64,000 nt of DNA from Polaribacter pectinis (lineage in GTDB: Bacteria > Bacteroidota > Bacteroidia > Flavobacteriales > Flavobacteriaceae): NCBI RefSeq assembly GCF_014352875.1, contig NZ_CP060695.1, positions 148,501-212,500 on the forward strand, read 5' to 3'. Below are positions 53,407 through 63,275 of this stretch, one piece after another (positions within the stretch are counted from its first letter, which is position 1; each line of letters begins with the position of its first letter). The notes beneath the pieces are model-generated. The model was not told where the DNA came from and ran no database searches. It worked only from the letters and a program-made list of their open reading frames with translations. A program made the translations under genes and the position numbers.

Positions 53407-55344
53407 TTATTTATTTACTTTAAAGATATGGAAAGGTAATGTTGCGTGTAATTCAACATAATTCCATTCATTATACCAGTTGTAACAATTTCTAGTTACT
53501 AAATCTTCAACTTCTATTTTCTGACCATGATTTATATTTAAATCATGAAGTGGTAATTGAACACTTCCAGATTGAGAATTATAGGCATCTAAACTAATAA
53601 CCGTAATTGTTTCATTTGTTTTTTCTTCATTCCATTTATAGAATGCAATTAACTGATCATTTCCAGTTTCTAAAAATTTAATATTATTTGTTTGTTGAAA
53701 AGATTCGTTTTCTTTTCTAATATTGTTAATTCTTGAAATTAAAACGGTTACCTTATTTTCTTTAAACCAGTCGTAATGGCAAAGTTGAAACTTCTCTGAC
53801 ATATAATATTCTTCTTTGCCAGGAATTGGATCGCTTATCATTTGTTCAAAAACGGGTCCATAAATACCAATGTTAGAACTTAAAGTACCAGCTAAAGCGT
53901 AGCGTTGTAAATACTTGCTTTCTGGAGCTCCTTGTAAATGAAATGGGTTAATATCTGGTGTATTTGGCCAAAAATTAGGTTTCATGTATTCTTTTTGATT
54001 TGTTTGAGTCAAATCATTCATATACTCAATCAATTCATGTTTAGAATCTCTCCAGGTAAAATAAGTGTAAGATTGTGTGTAACCTTGTTTTGCAAGTTGT
54101 TGCATAACTTTTGGTCTTGTAAATGCTTCTGCTAAAAATAAAACATCTGGATGTTGCTTTTTAACTTCAGCAATTATCCAACCCCAAAAATAATAAGGTT
54201 TTGTATGCGGATTATCTACTCTGAAAACATTAATTCCACAATCTATCCAATATAGTAAGGTGTCTAAACATTCTTTCCAAAGGTTTTTAAAATCTGCACT
54301 TTCCCAATAAATAGGAAGAATATCTTGGTATTTTTTTGGAGGGTTTTCTGCATATTGTACAGTTCCATCTGGTCTCCATTTAAACCAATCTGGATGATCT
54401 TTAACCCAAGGATGATCAGGTGCAGCTTGCAATGCATAATCCATAGCAATTTCAATACCTAATTCTTTAGCTTTTGCAATTAGATTTTTAAAGTCATCTA
54501 AACTTCCTAATTCTGGATGTAGGTCTTTGTGTCCACCGTATTTAGAACCTATTCCCCAAGTAGAACCAACGTCTCCTTCTTGGGCTACAGTTGTGTTGTT
54601 TTTTCCTTTTCTATTTACTTCTCCTATAGGATGAACAGGAGGGAAGTATAAGGTGTCAAACCCCATTTGAGAAATTCTTGGTAACAAACGATGACAATCA
54701 TTAAATGTACCATGTTTTCCTTTTTCTTCTGAAGCAGAACGTGGAAAAAATTCGTACCATGTACTAAATCTTGCTTTTTTTCTGTCTACGTATACTTTAA
54801 ATTCTTGAGAAGTTTCTGTTAAAAATTTCTCAGGATATTTTTTTAAGATTAATGTCAGTTTTTCTGATATAGCTTCTTTTACAGCTTCAGAATAATTTTC
54901 TGCATTCTTAAAAATAGAAATTAAATGAAGTAAATATTCTTTTTCTTTTGGTGTAACCTTATCTGTTATTGATAATAATAATTCTGCACCTTCTAGAAGT
55001 TCTGAATTTACATGTTGATAATCGTCAATCTTTCTTCCTATACCATGTTGCCAGTTTAGAGCATAATCTACCCAACCTTCAACTTTATAAGAATAAAAAC
55101 CTTGTTTTAGTGTTTGAAAACTTGCAATATATTGGTCATTAGCTGTTGGTAACATTCTAACTTCTGACCATTTTTTATCAGCTTCATGTTTAAATAATAA
55201 ATTTGCCTGAAGCACATCATGCCCATCTACTAAAACATCTGCTGTTACATTAACAATTTCATTAAGGACACGTTTTATAAATACTTTTCCAGAATTTACT
55301 TGTGGAGTTATATTTTCTACTACAATTCTACTTTGGTTTTGCAT
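53407..55344 (-). CDS. glgE: Alpha-1,4-glucan:maltose-1-phosphate maltosyltransferase
   Basis: 645 residues. An N-terminal Ig-like domain comes first. The GH13_3 barrel follows: WYEFFPRSASEEKGKHGTF (19 residues), FPPVHPIGEVNRKGKNN, DYALQAAPDHPWVKDHPDWF (20 residues), INVFRVDNPHTKPYYFW (nucleophile Asp) and LFLAEAFTRPKVM (acid/base Glu). It extends glycogen using maltose-1-phosphate. It overlaps nothing; the gap to glgC is 44 bases. Confidence 0.95.
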   Translation of the reverse strand: MQNQSRIVVENITPQVNSGKVFIKRVLNEIVNVTADVLVDGHDVLQANLLFKHEADKKWSEVRMLPTANDQYIASFQTLKQGFYSYKVEGWVDYALNWQHGIGRKIDDYQHVNSELLEGAELLLSITDKVTPKEKEYLLHLISIFKNAENYSEAVKEAISEKLTLILKKYPEKFLTETSQEFKVYVDRKKARFSTWYEFFPRSASEEKGKHGTFNDCHRLLPRISQMGFDTLYFPPVHPIGEVNRKGKNNTTVAQEGDVGSTWGIGSKYGGHKDLHPELGSLDDFKNLIAKAKELGIEIAMDYALQAAPDHPWVKDHPDWFKWRPDGTVQYAENPPKKYQDILPIYWESADFKNLWKECLDTLLYWIDCGINVFRVDNPHTKPYYFWGWIIAEVKKQHPDVLFLAEAFTRPKVMQQLAKQGYTQSYTYFTWRDSKHELIEYMNDLTQTNQKEYMKPNFWPNTPDINPFHLQGAPESKYLQRYALAGTLSSNIGIYGPVFEQMISDPIPGKEEYYMSEKFQLCHYDWFKENKVTVLISRINNIRKENESFQQTNNIKFLETGNDQLIAFYKWNEEKTNETITVISLDAYNSQSGSVQLPLHDLNINHGQKIEVEDLVTRNCYNWYNEWNYVELHATLPFHIFKVNK

Positions 55345-55388
55345 TAATTTGGTTATTTTTTTGATAATAAAAAAGTAAAATAATTGTC

Positions 55389-56654
55389 TTATCCAATGAT
55401 TGTTCCTTTAGGAATTGTAGCATCTTTTTTAATAACTACAATACCTTCTTTTACCATATAAGTATCTGTTTCAACATCCTTTATATGTGGCCCTCCATTA
55501 ATTCTAACGTCATCTCCAATTCTACAGTTTTTATCTACAATACAATTGTGAATGTAACATCTGTCACCAATTCCCATCATAATCTCGATATTATTATTGG
55601 CAACTTCTTCTAAAGTTTCGTAAAAATCGTTACCCATCATGTAGGTATTAGATATTAAAGAATTTTTACCAATTCTAGATCTAATTCCAATAACAGCTCT
55701 ATCAATTTTTTCTGCATGAATTATACATCCATCACCAATAACTGTTTTGTTCAAAATTGTTCCAGATATTTTTGAAGTTGGTAATATTCTAGGTCTTGTA
55801 TAAATACCTTTATTATCATATAAATTAAACTCTGGAACATCGTCTGTTAATCCTAAATTAGCTTCGAAGAAAGAGTCTATATTACCAATATCTTCCCAAT
55901 ATCCTTCATATTGATAGCTATAGGTTTTATGACTGTCTATGGCTTGAGGTATAATTTCTTTACCAAAATCATTTGTATCAGGATTACTCATTAACTTAAT
56001 TAATAGATCTCTATTAAAAATATAAATACCCATAGATGCTAAATAATCTCTACCTTGAGATTTCATTTCTTCACCAACATCAGATGTCCAATTTGGTAAT
56101 AACTCTTCACCTGGTTTTTCTATAAAAGAAGTAATAATATTCTCATCATTTGTCTTTAATAACCCAAAAGAAGTAGCGTCTTTCGCATTTACTGGATATG
56201 TTGCAATAGAAATTTCTGCACCACTTTCTTTGTGTTTATTAATCATATCATTAAAATCCATTTGATATAATTGATCACCAGATAATATTAAAGCGTATTC
56301 AAACTCATTAGCTAAAAAATGATGCATACTTTGTCTTACTGCATCTGCAGTTCCTTGAAACCATTTGTCACTGTGTATGGTTTGTTCAGCAGCTAAAACA
56401 TCAACAAAAGCAGAACTAAAAAAACTAAAATGATATGTATTTTTGATATGTTTATTTAACGAAGCAGAATTAAATTGAGTTAAAACGTACATTCTTTTAA
56501 TATCTGAATTGATACAATTAGAAATTGGAATATCTACTAATCTATATTTACCTGCAATTGGTACAGCTGGTTTAGATCTATCTTTTGTTAATGGATATAA
56601 TCTTGAACCTTGTCCTCCACCTAAAATAATTCCTAATACTTTGTCGTTTATCAT
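55389..56654 (-). CDS. glgC: Glucose-1-phosphate adenylyltransferase
   Basis: 421 residues. LGGGQGSRLYPLTKDRSKPA (20 residues), then YRLVDIPISNCINS, SGDQLYQMDF and YWEDIGNIDSF are ADP-glucose pyrophosphorylase motifs; the C-terminal left-handed helix includes ILNKTVIGDGCIIH. It makes ADP-glucose from glucose-1-phosphate and ATP and is usually the regulated step. It starts four bases after the synthase. Confidence 0.95.
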   Translation of the reverse strand: MINDKVLGIILGGGQGSRLYPLTKDRSKPAVPIAGKYRLVDIPISNCINSDIKRMYVLTQFNSASLNKHIKNTYHFSFFSSAFVDVLAAEQTIHSDKWFQGTADAVRQSMHHFLANEFEYALILSGDQLYQMDFNDMINKHKESGAEISIATYPVNAKDATSFGLLKTNDENIITSFIEKPGEELLPNWTSDVGEEMKSQGRDYLASMGIYIFNRDLLIKLMSNPDTNDFGKEIIPQAIDSHKTYSYQYEGYWEDIGNIDSFFEANLGLTDDVPEFNLYDNKGIYTRPRILPTSKISGTILNKTVIGDGCIIHAEKIDRAVIGIRSRIGKNSLISNTYMMGNDFYETLEEVANNNIEIMMGIGDRCYIHNCIVDKNCRIGDDVRINGGPHIKDVETDTYMVKEGIVVIKKDATIPKGTIIG

Positions 56655-56658
56655 CTGG

Positions 56659-57864
56659 TTAGTTTTTTAGTGATTTATATAATTCTTCTACTTGTTTGGC
56701 TATGGATATCCAATCGAAATGTTCTTCAACTCTTTTTCTACCTTTCATTGCCATCGATTTTCTTAATTCTGGATTGCTAATAACTTTATTAACACCTTCT
56801 GCTAAATCTCTTGCAAATTTATCTGGGTCAATAGGCTCAAAAGGTGCTGAAGCTTGTTGTTCTACAGGAATTAAAATACCTGTTTCATTATGTACAACTA
56901 CTTCTTTAATACCACCAACTGCACTTGCAACAACTGCAGTATCACAAGCCATTGCCTCAATATTAATAATTCCAAAAGGTTCATATATAGATGGGCAACA
57001 AAAAACATCTGCATGAGAATACAATTGAATAATTTCTTCTTTGGTTACCATTTTGTCAATCCAAATAACATTATCTCTAATCTTTTTTACTTGGTCAACC
57101 GCATCTTTCATTTCTTGACCAATTTCTGGAGTATCTGGTGCACCAGCACATAGAACTATTTGGGTATCTGGATCTATATATTTAATAGCATTTACTAAAT
57201 GAATAATACCTTTTTGTCTTGTAATTCTTCCAACAAACAGTACGTAAGGTTTGTTTTTATTAACACCATATTCATCTAATGTAGAACTATCTGTGGTTGT
57301 AATGTATTGTTGTAAATTAATACCATTATAAATTACTTTAATTTTACTTTCATCAACATCAAAATATTTTAAAACATCTTCTTTTGTCTCTTCAGAAACT
57401 GCTATAAGTGCATCTGCCATTTCAATAGCTGTTTTCTCTATCCAAGAAGAAGCATCATAACCACGTCCTAATTGCTCTCTTTTCCAAGGTCTTAAAGGTT
57501 CTAAAGAATGTGTAGTGATAACTAAAGGAATTCCGTAACACAATTTTGCAACAATACCAGCAAAATGTGCATACCATGTATGGCAATGAACAACATCTGC
57601 ATCTATAGCATCTGCATTCATATGTAGGCCTGTACTTAATGTCTTTAAAACAGCTTGTAGTTTATCATCTGTTTTGTCGAAAATAGGATTATCGTAAGGA
57701 AAGCCTTTTACCGTTAAATTATTGCTAGTTTCGTCTTGATCTCCAAAGCATCTTACATCTACTTCCATTAACTTGGTTAATTCAGCAGCAAGATATTCTA
57801 CGTGAACGCCAGCACCACCATAAACATATGGTGGAAATTCTCTAGTATAAAAAAGAGCTTTCAT
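56659..57864 (-). CDS. glgA: GT4 glycogen synthase, GlgM/actinobacterial GlgA type
   Basis: 401 residues. REFPPYVYGGAGVHVEYLAA (20 residues) is the start seen in the actinobacterial-type glycogen synthase family (GlgM, Rv1212c) rather than the GT5 GlgA. YNGINLQQY and EPFGIINIEAMACDTAVVAS (20 residues; E-x7-E) are the GT4 donor-site motifs. GlgM makes maltose-1-phosphate from ADP-glucose and glucose-1-phosphate, which would feed GlgE. It is the first gene of the operon; upstream a TTATCA-CTT-TGATAA palindrome lies at 57973-57987 and no clear -7 box was found. Confidence 0.85.
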   Translation of the reverse strand: MKALFYTREFPPYVYGGAGVHVEYLAAELTKLMEVDVRCFGDQDETSNNLTVKGFPYDNPIFDKTDDKLQAVLKTLSTGLHMNADAIDADVVHCHTWYAHFAGIVAKLCYGIPLVITTHSLEPLRPWKREQLGRGYDASSWIEKTAIEMADALIAVSEETKEDVLKYFDVDESKIKVIYNGINLQQYITTTDSSTLDEYGVNKNKPYVLFVGRITRQKGIIHLVNAIKYIDPDTQIVLCAGAPDTPEIGQEMKDAVDQVKKIRDNVIWIDKMVTKEEIIQLYSHADVFCCPSIYEPFGIINIEAMACDTAVVASAVGGIKEVVVHNETGILIPVEQQASAPFEPIDPDKFARDLAEGVNKVISNPELRKSMAMKGRKRVEEHFDWISIAKQVEELYKSLKN

Positions 57865-58075
57865 AAATTTTGTAAATTAGGTTTATTAGTTGTTTATTTC
57901 AGTCATTTAAGGTATAAAATAGTACTAAACTTACAAAATAATTATTCTTTTTTTTTAAAAATTCAAGTAATATTATCACTTTGATAAAATTACATTAATA
58001 AAAGGGTTTTTTGGTGATGATATTTTATGTGTATTAACAAAGGTTAAAGAATACTTTAATAGAAATTTTAATTTA

Positions 58076-58657
58076 TTACAGATTACGTTGCTTGTTAATC
58101 TCGTCTTGAAGTTGTCTGCGTAATTTTTGTTCTCTTTCTAATGACTTCTTTCTGTATTGCTCAAATTCTTGTTCAACTTCTTGTAAGCCATTTTCAGCTT
58201 TTTGTGTAATAATATTGCCTTTAGAAAACTTGTAGATGAAATATAATAAGCTAAAAAGTAATACAGCTATTAAACTCCAAAGAATTAGATTGTATGTTGT
58301 TTTACTTAATTGAATTCCAAATAAAGAAATTGAGTTTTCTTTGTTTAGTGCAATCTCTAGTTCTTGTTTAGTTTTGTTTAAGGTTTCTTTTGTTTCTTGG
58401 ATACTCGCTTTCTCAGCTTTTAATGATTTTTCTTTTTCAATAACAAGTGATTTAGATTCTTTTAAAGAGTCTAAAACATTTTTTTTTAAAAGTTGAAAAC
58501 GCTCTTTACTGATTACTTTATAGGTTTGATAGCTAGTAGATGTTCTGTATATTTTATCAAATTGATTTTCTAAAGTATTTTCTAGTTCTGTTGTTTCTTG
58601 TGCGTAAGAAATTGTAGAAAGTAAAATTGTTGTAAATACTATAATAAGTAATCTCAT
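58076..58657 (-). CDS. Hypothetical coiled-coil membrane protein, secreted N-terminus
   Basis: 193 residues. A signal peptide ends near SYA. A long coiled coil follows (VIEKEKSLKAEKASIQETKE, 20 residues), then one membrane helix (LILWSLIAVLLFSLLYFIY) and a charged Gln/Arg-rich cytoplasmic tail. I do not recognise a reliable family; similar proteins are sometimes mislabelled as tRNA methyltransferases. It may link the envelope to the cytoplasm. Confidence 0.65.
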   Translation of the reverse strand: MRLLIIVFTTILLSTISYAQETTELENTLENQFDKIYRTSTSYQTYKVISKERFQLLKKNVLDSLKESKSLVIEKEKSLKAEKASIQETKETLNKTKQELEIALNKENSISLFGIQLSKTTYNLILWSLIAVLLFSLLYFIYKFSKGNIITQKAENGLQEVEQEFEQYRKKSLEREQKLRRQLQDEINKQRNL

Positions 58658-58703
58658 TTTTTTAGTTTTAATTGAAGATTTTTAAAAGAATAAAAGTAAT
58701 AAA

Positions 58704-58733
58704 AAAACCCAAACGAATTCGTTTGGGTTTTTA
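58704..58733 (-). terminator. Terminator of the thrS-rplT operon
   Basis: AAAAACCCAAACGAA and TTCGTTTGGGTTTTT form a perfect palindrome with effective loop GAATTC. It lies after rplT on the minus strand and can also work on the plus strand. Confidence 0.9.
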
Positions 58734-58754
58734 TTATAAGCAAGTAATTTATAT

Positions 58755-59099
58755 TTATTTAATTTTTTCTACAACTGCCTTAAAAGCGTCTGGGTTGTTT
58801 ACAGCTAAATCTGCTAAAACCTTACGGTTTAATTCGATATTGTTAGCTTTCACTTTTCCCATAAACTGAGAGTAAGACATTCCATTTAAACGAGCTGCAG
58901 CGTTAATACGTACAATCCATAAAGAACGGAAGTTTCTCTTATTGTTTTTACGGTCACGGTATGCATAAAGCATTCCTTTTTCAACCGCATTTTTTGCTAC
59001 TGTATAAACGTTTTTTCTACGTCCAAAGTAACCTTTTGCTGCCTTCAAGATTTTTTTTCTTCTTTTTCTTGAGGCTACTGAATTTACTGATCTTGGCAT
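58755..59099 (-). CDS. rplT: 50S ribosomal protein L20
   Basis: 114 residues. [20 protein letters not shown] (20 residues), then [20 protein letters not shown] (20 residues) is L20. It follows rpmI by 96 bases. No clear L20 leader pseudoknot was seen in that gap. It binds 23S rRNA early in assembly. Confidence 0.97.
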   Translation of the reverse strand: MPRSVNSVASRKRRKKILKAAKGYFGRRKNVYTVAKNAVEKGMLYAYRDRKNNKRNFRSLWIVRINAAARLNGMSYSQFMGKVKANNIELNRKVLADLAVNNPDAFKAVVEKIK

Positions 59100-59195
59100 A
59101 ATTTCAATGTGTTTTGTAGTAGGCGATTCAATTAAGAATACTTTTTAAATTTGGCCTAACTCCATGGTTAATAATAAAATTCCCTGTAATTAAAC

Positions 59196-59393
59196 TTACT
59201 TTAAGTTTAATTGTTGCTTGATATTCGCTTCATCAGACTTATGTACTAATGTAGAGTGAGTCAAGGCTAGCTTACGTTTTTTAGACTTCTTTGTTAAGAT
59301 GTGACTTTTAAACGCGTGCTTTCTTTTGATTTTTCCAGTACCAGTAACTTTAAATCGTTTTTTGGCGCTAGATTTGGTTTTCATTTTAGGCAT
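59196..59393 (-). CDS. rpmI: 50S ribosomal protein L35
   Basis: 65 residues. [20 protein letters not shown] (20 residues), then [19 protein letters not shown] is L35. It lies between infC and rplT in the conserved infC-rpmI-rplT order. Confidence 0.97.
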   Translation of the reverse strand: MPKMKTKSSAKKRFKVTGTGKIKRKHAFKSHILTKKSKKRKLALTHSTLVHKSDEANIKQQLNLK

Positions 59394-59455
59394 CTCTCCT
59401 TCGTTTTTATCTTGCTTATAAGATTGTTTATACTAAATTTATATTCAGCACTTTT

Positions 59456-60016
59456 TTATTTTAATTTTTTAGGAGCAATAAACATAATCATACGTTTACC
59501 TTCTAATTTTGGTAATTGCTCAACTTTACCATATTCTTCTAATTCTTGGGCTAACTTTAATAAAAGTATTTGTCCTTGTTCTTTAAAGATAATCGAACGT
59601 CCTTTAAAGAATACAAATGCTTTTAGTTTAGCGCCTTCTTGCAAGAATTTAACAGCATGTTTCTTCTTAAATTCATAATCATGCTCATCTGTTTGAGGTC
59701 CAAAACGTATCTCTTTAATAGTAACTTTAGTCGCTTTAGACTTTAAAGCTTTCTCACGTTTCTTTTGCTCATACAAGAACTTCTTGTAATCAATAATTTT
59801 ACAAACAGGTGGTTTTGCTTTTGGAGAAATTTCTACCAAATCCAATTCCTGTTCTCTGGCTAATTCTTTAGCTTTATCTAAAGGATATACACCAACTTCC
59901 ACATTGTCGCCCACAAGACGAACTTCGTCAACATATTTTATTTTTTCATTAATCCTATGCTGATCTTCTTTGATTACTCTCAACGGTCTTCTCGACCTAC
60001 TTCTACGTATTGCTAT
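59456..60016 (-). CDS. infC: Translation initiation factor IF-3 (probable ATA start)
   Basis: 186 residues if started at the ATA codon 60014-60016. The TTG at 59983 starts inside the protein (175 residues). The extension reads [20 protein letters not shown] (20 residues), the usual basic IF-3 N-terminus, and a TAA lies two codons before the [23 protein letters not shown] (20 residues), [18 protein letters not shown] and [20 protein letters not shown] (20 residues) are IF-3. Non-AUG starts (AUU in Escherichia coli) are known to allow IF-3 autoregulation; an AUA start would serve the same end (inference). Confidence 0.93.
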   Translation of the reverse strand: MAIRRSRSRRPLRVIKEDQHRINEKIKYVDEVRLVGDNVEVGVYPLDKAKELAREQELDLVEISPKAKPPVCKIIDYKKFLYEQKKREKALKSKATKVTIKEIRFGPQTDEHDYEFKKKHAVKFLQEGAKLKAFVFFKGRSIIFKEQGQILLLKLAQELEEYGKVEQLPKLEGKRMIMFIAPKKLK

Positions 60017-60086
60017 GACTTATATATTTAAATTAACATTTAGTTGTTTTACCAACTTTTTTATTTTTATTGAAATTCAAAATTAA

Positions 60087-62027
60087 TTAAAATTTCTTCA
60101 ATGTTTTACTTTCTTCGGCTTTAATTAAAGAAATAAATTCTTCAATGGTAAACGTACCAATATCACCTTCACCGTGTTTTCTTACAGAAACTGTGCCATC
60201 TTGTTCTTCCTTCTCACCAACAATCACCATAAATGGAACTTTACTAACTTCTGCATCTCGTATTTTACGTCCAGTTTTCTCACTTCGGTTATCTACGAGG
60301 GCGCGAATTTCGGAATTTTCTAACGATTCTAAAACTTTTTCTGAATATTTTTGATATTTATCACTGATTGGCAACAAGATAACTTGATCTGGAGTTAGCC
60401 AAAGTGGGAAATTTCCACCTGTATGTTCCAGCAATACCGCAATAAAACGCTCCATAGAACCAAAAGGCGCTCTATGAATCATAACTGGTCTGTGAGATTG
60501 ATTATCTGAACCAGTATATGTTAAATCAAAACGTTTTGGCAAATTATAGTCAACTTGAATCGTTCCAAGTTGCCAACTTCTGCCTAAAGCGTCTTTCACC
60601 ATAAAGTCTAATTTTGGCCCGTAAAATGCTGCTTCACCTTCTTCAATCACAAAATTTAAACCTTTGTCAGTTGCTGCATTAATGATTGCTTGTTCTGCAA
60701 CTTCCCAAGTTTCTGTATCTCCTATATATTTATCAGGATTACTTTTATCTCTAATAGAAACTTGAGCAGTAAAATCTTCAAAACCTAAAGAACCAAATAC
60801 ATATAGTACTAAATCAATAACATCTTTAAATTCTTGATCTAATTGTTCTGGTGTACAGAAAATATGCGCATCATCTTGTGTAAAACCTCTTACTCGAGTT
60901 AAACCGTGTAATTCTCCACTCTGTTCATATCTATAAACTGTTCCAAATTCTGCGAAACGTTTTGGTAAATCTTTATAAGAATAAGGTTTAAAATTGTACA
61001 CTTCACAATGGTGTGGACAATTCATTGGCTTCAATAAAAACTCTTCATCCATTTTCGGAGTTTTAATTGCCTGGAAACTGTCTTCACCGTATTTTTCATA
61101 ATGTCCAGAAGTAACATATAATTCTTTCTGACCAATATGAGGTGTCATTACCATTTCGTAACCTGCTTTTTTCTGTGCAGCTTTTAAGAAATCTTCTAAA
61201 CGAGATCGTAAAGCAGCGCCTTTAGGTAACCATAAAGGCAAACCAGCACCTACTTTTTGAGAAAAAGTAAACAATTCTAATTCCTTTCCTAATTTTCTAT
61301 GATCTCTTTTTTTAGCTTCCTCTAATAACTCTAAATATTCAGTTAGCATTTTTTGCTTGGGAAAACTAATTCCGTATACACGCGTCAACTGATTATTCTT
61401 TTCGTCACCACGCCAATAAGCACCAGCGACACTCATTATCTTAATCGCTTTTATAATTCCTGTATTAGGAATGTGTCCTCCTCTACATAAATCTGTAAAG
61501 TTGCTGTGATCACAAAAAGTAATATCTCCATCCGTTAAGTTTTCAATCAACTCAACTTTATATTCATTATCTTCTTCTTTATATAATGACAATGCGTCCG
61601 CTTTAGAAACAGATCGTATAGAAAACTCATGTTTTCCACGAGCAATCTCTAGAAACTTCTTTTCAATAGCAGGAAAATCCTTATCAGAAATAACAGCATC
61701 ACCAAAATCTACATCATAATAAAATCCATTATCAATTGCAGGTCCAATAGTTAATTTCGCTTTTGGGTGAAAGCTTAAAATAGCTTCCGCTAAAACGTGA
61801 GCAGAAGAATGCCAGAATGCTTTCTTACCACCATCATCATTAAATGTATATAAAACTAAAGAACCATCTGTGGTTAATGGAGTAGTGGTTTCAACGGTTG
61901 TTCCGTTAAAACTTGCAGATATAACGTTTCTCGCGAAACCTTCACTAATGCTTTTTGCAACATCCATTGGAGTGCTATTTTCGGCAAACTCCTTAATACT
62001 TCCGTCTGATAAAGTAATTTTAATCAT
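60087..62027 (-). CDS. thrS: Threonyl-tRNA synthetase
   Basis: 646 residues. The TGS domain is first. [11 protein letters not shown] and YPGRGGH-type zinc editing residues follow ([11 protein letters not shown]). The class II core has [20 protein letters not shown] (20 residues), [34 protein letters not shown] (20 residues; motif 2) and [18 protein letters not shown] (motif 3). It is the first gene of the thrS-infC-rpmI-rplT run. No T-box leader was seen, as expected in Bacteroidota. Confidence 0.97.
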   Translation of the reverse strand: MIKITLSDGSIKEFAENSTPMDVAKSISEGFARNVISASFNGTTVETTTPLTTDGSLVLYTFNDDGGKKAFWHSSAHVLAEAILSFHPKAKLTIGPAIDNGFYYDVDFGDAVISDKDFPAIEKKFLEIARGKHEFSIRSVSKADALSLYKEEDNEYKVELIENLTDGDITFCDHSNFTDLCRGGHIPNTGIIKAIKIMSVAGAYWRGDEKNNQLTRVYGISFPKQKMLTEYLELLEEAKKRDHRKLGKELELFTFSQKVGAGLPLWLPKGAALRSRLEDFLKAAQKKAGYEMVMTPHIGQKELYVTSGHYEKYGEDSFQAIKTPKMDEEFLLKPMNCPHHCEVYNFKPYSYKDLPKRFAEFGTVYRYEQSGELHGLTRVRGFTQDDAHIFCTPEQLDQEFKDVIDLVLYVFGSLGFEDFTAQVSIRDKSNPDKYIGDTETWEVAEQAIINAATDKGLNFVIEEGEAAFYGPKLDFMVKDALGRSWQLGTIQVDYNLPKRFDLTYTGSDNQSHRPVMIHRAPFGSMERFIAVLLEHTGGNFPLWLTPDQVILLPISDKYQKYSEKVLESLENSEIRALVDNRSEKTGRKIRDAEVSKVPFMVIVGEKEEQDGTVSVRKHGEGDIGTFTIEEFISLIKAEESKTLKKF

Positions 62028-62051
62028 TTAATCTATAATTTTTTGAGACTG

Positions 62052-62082
62052 CAAAGATATTAGAAAACAATTTTTCACACAA
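62052..62082 (-). promoter_or_regulatory. Probable thrS promoter
   Basis: Minus-strand TATCTTTG (62052-62059) with TTG (62080-62082) 20 bases upstream. It fits TTG-N19-20-TAnnTTTG and would give a leader of about 20 nt. Confidence 0.65.
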
Positions 62083-62125
62083 TATATATGTGTACTTATT
62101 ATATAGGAGTGTTTTTTTAGGGTGT

Positions 62126-62240
62126 TCCCCGCGAAAATGCGTGGTCGGGCTTTTCGCATTCGCTTTTTATTTGCCGAAAAACAAATAAAAGAGCTCAAAC
62201 AAATGCTTCAATCCCTAACACGTTCTTGTTTGTTGACTTT
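62126..62240 (-). repeat. Structured repeat family, copy E
   Basis: On the minus strand it reads CGTGTTAGGGATTGAAGC, then TTTGAGCTC, an ATTTG/CAAAT hairpin, GCGAATGCGAAAAGCCC and GACCACG. CGTG/CACG and GGG/CCC pair. It is the longest copy and of the GAGCTC subtype. It lies between thrS and the rRNA promoters. Confidence 0.6.
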
Positions 62241-62725
62241 TAGTTAGAGGAGGAGTTATTTATTATTAAAGATTTTAGAGATAAACCTGGTGTATTTTTG
62301 ATAGACATTATATATAATATGAGATTTAAAATGCACATTTTTAAATTTCAAAAGATATTTTTTTAACAAAACAAAGTTTTAGATAGGTCTAATATAAGTA
62401 AATAGTTAAGGTGAAAGATCAGTTAATTTGCGTTTTATCTTTTAAATTTCTGAGAATAATTAAGATTTCTTAAAGCTAAATTAATGTTTACTAGGCTTAT
62501 TTTTGATAAACGTCACAATAAGCAGATTCAGATCCGTCCACAAAGTTTAATTTTTTGAATTCATTTAAGGGTTAAAAGGTGTTAGATTCGGTTATAATTT
62601 GCGGTTATGAGTTCTATATGATAAAAGCATTAAAAAAGGTTAAAAAAACTTTCGATTATAACCAGCATATTTTCAATGAATTATCTCGGTCAAAAAATAA
62701 ATTTAAAAAGAATTTAAAATAATAG
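62241..62725. other. Gene-free upstream region of the rRNA operon
   Basis: About 485 AT-rich bases with no ORF. It probably holds upstream promoter elements. A TTATAATTTG at ~62600 resembles a -7 box with one extra base and might be a further promoter. Confidence 0.5.
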
Positions 62726-62755
62726 TTGTGAGATTAGAAATGAGTTGTATATTTG
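62726..62755 (+). promoter_or_regulatory. rRNA promoter P1
   Basis: TTG (62726-62728), 19 bases, TATATTTG (62748-62755): a perfect Bacteroidota promoter. It is followed by CACCCGCTAACGGAAA, also present after P3. Confidence 0.85.
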
Positions 62756-62895
62756 CACCCGCTAACGGAAATATGAGTATGTTAGTTTAGTTCATTGAGA
62801 TGTTGTTTTAGCTTTATTAACTGGGTTAGGAGGGATGTTTTTAGTTTCGTTTTTAGTGATAAAAAAAGATTAAAAAAAATCAAATTTTAATTAGG

Positions 62896-62923
62896 TTGGT
62901 AAATAAAAAACATTGTATCTTTG
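62896..62923 (+). promoter_or_regulatory. rRNA promoter P2
   Basis: TTG (62896-62898), 17 bases, TATCTTTG (62916-62923). It is followed by CCGTCCGATTTATCGG, different from P1 and P3. Confidence 0.75.
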
Positions 62924-62998
62924 CCGTCCGATTTATCGGGGAATAAAGTTCAGTTTTTTAGGGGTTAAAAAAAATTAAAAAATTTATTTATTTTTTGC

Positions 62999-63028
62999 TT
63001 GTCAATTCAAAAATAAGTTTTAGATTTG
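62999..63028 (+). promoter_or_regulatory. rRNA promoter P3
   Basis: TTG (62999-63001), 19 bases, TAGATTTG (63021-63028), then CACCCGCTAACAGAAA, matching P1 at 15 of 16 bases. It gives a leader of about 240 nt. Confidence 0.85.
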
Positions 63029-63275
63029 CACCCGCTAACAGAAACAGCAAATACGATCAGAGAAATTTTGGAATAATAGTTACGATAATTATTAGTTAGT
63101 TCAAGTCTAACATTTCTACAAATTAGGATTTAAAACGATTGTGAAAGCAAGAGTGCGATACCCTAAAAGTTCATTGAAAATATTGAAATTGACAGCGTAA
63201 ACAAAGAGTAGAATAACCACATTAGTAAAATAATGTAAATTCTTTTGAAACTTATTCATTAACATATTTAAAATA

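Noticed and set aside
59100..59195. L20 autoregulatory leader between rpmI and rplT
   Set aside because: No convincing pseudoknot or long hairpin could be drawn in the 96-base gap.
62028..62125. T-box leader upstream of thrS
   Set aside because: The space from promoter to start is only about 20 nt, and T-boxes are not expected in Bacteroidota.
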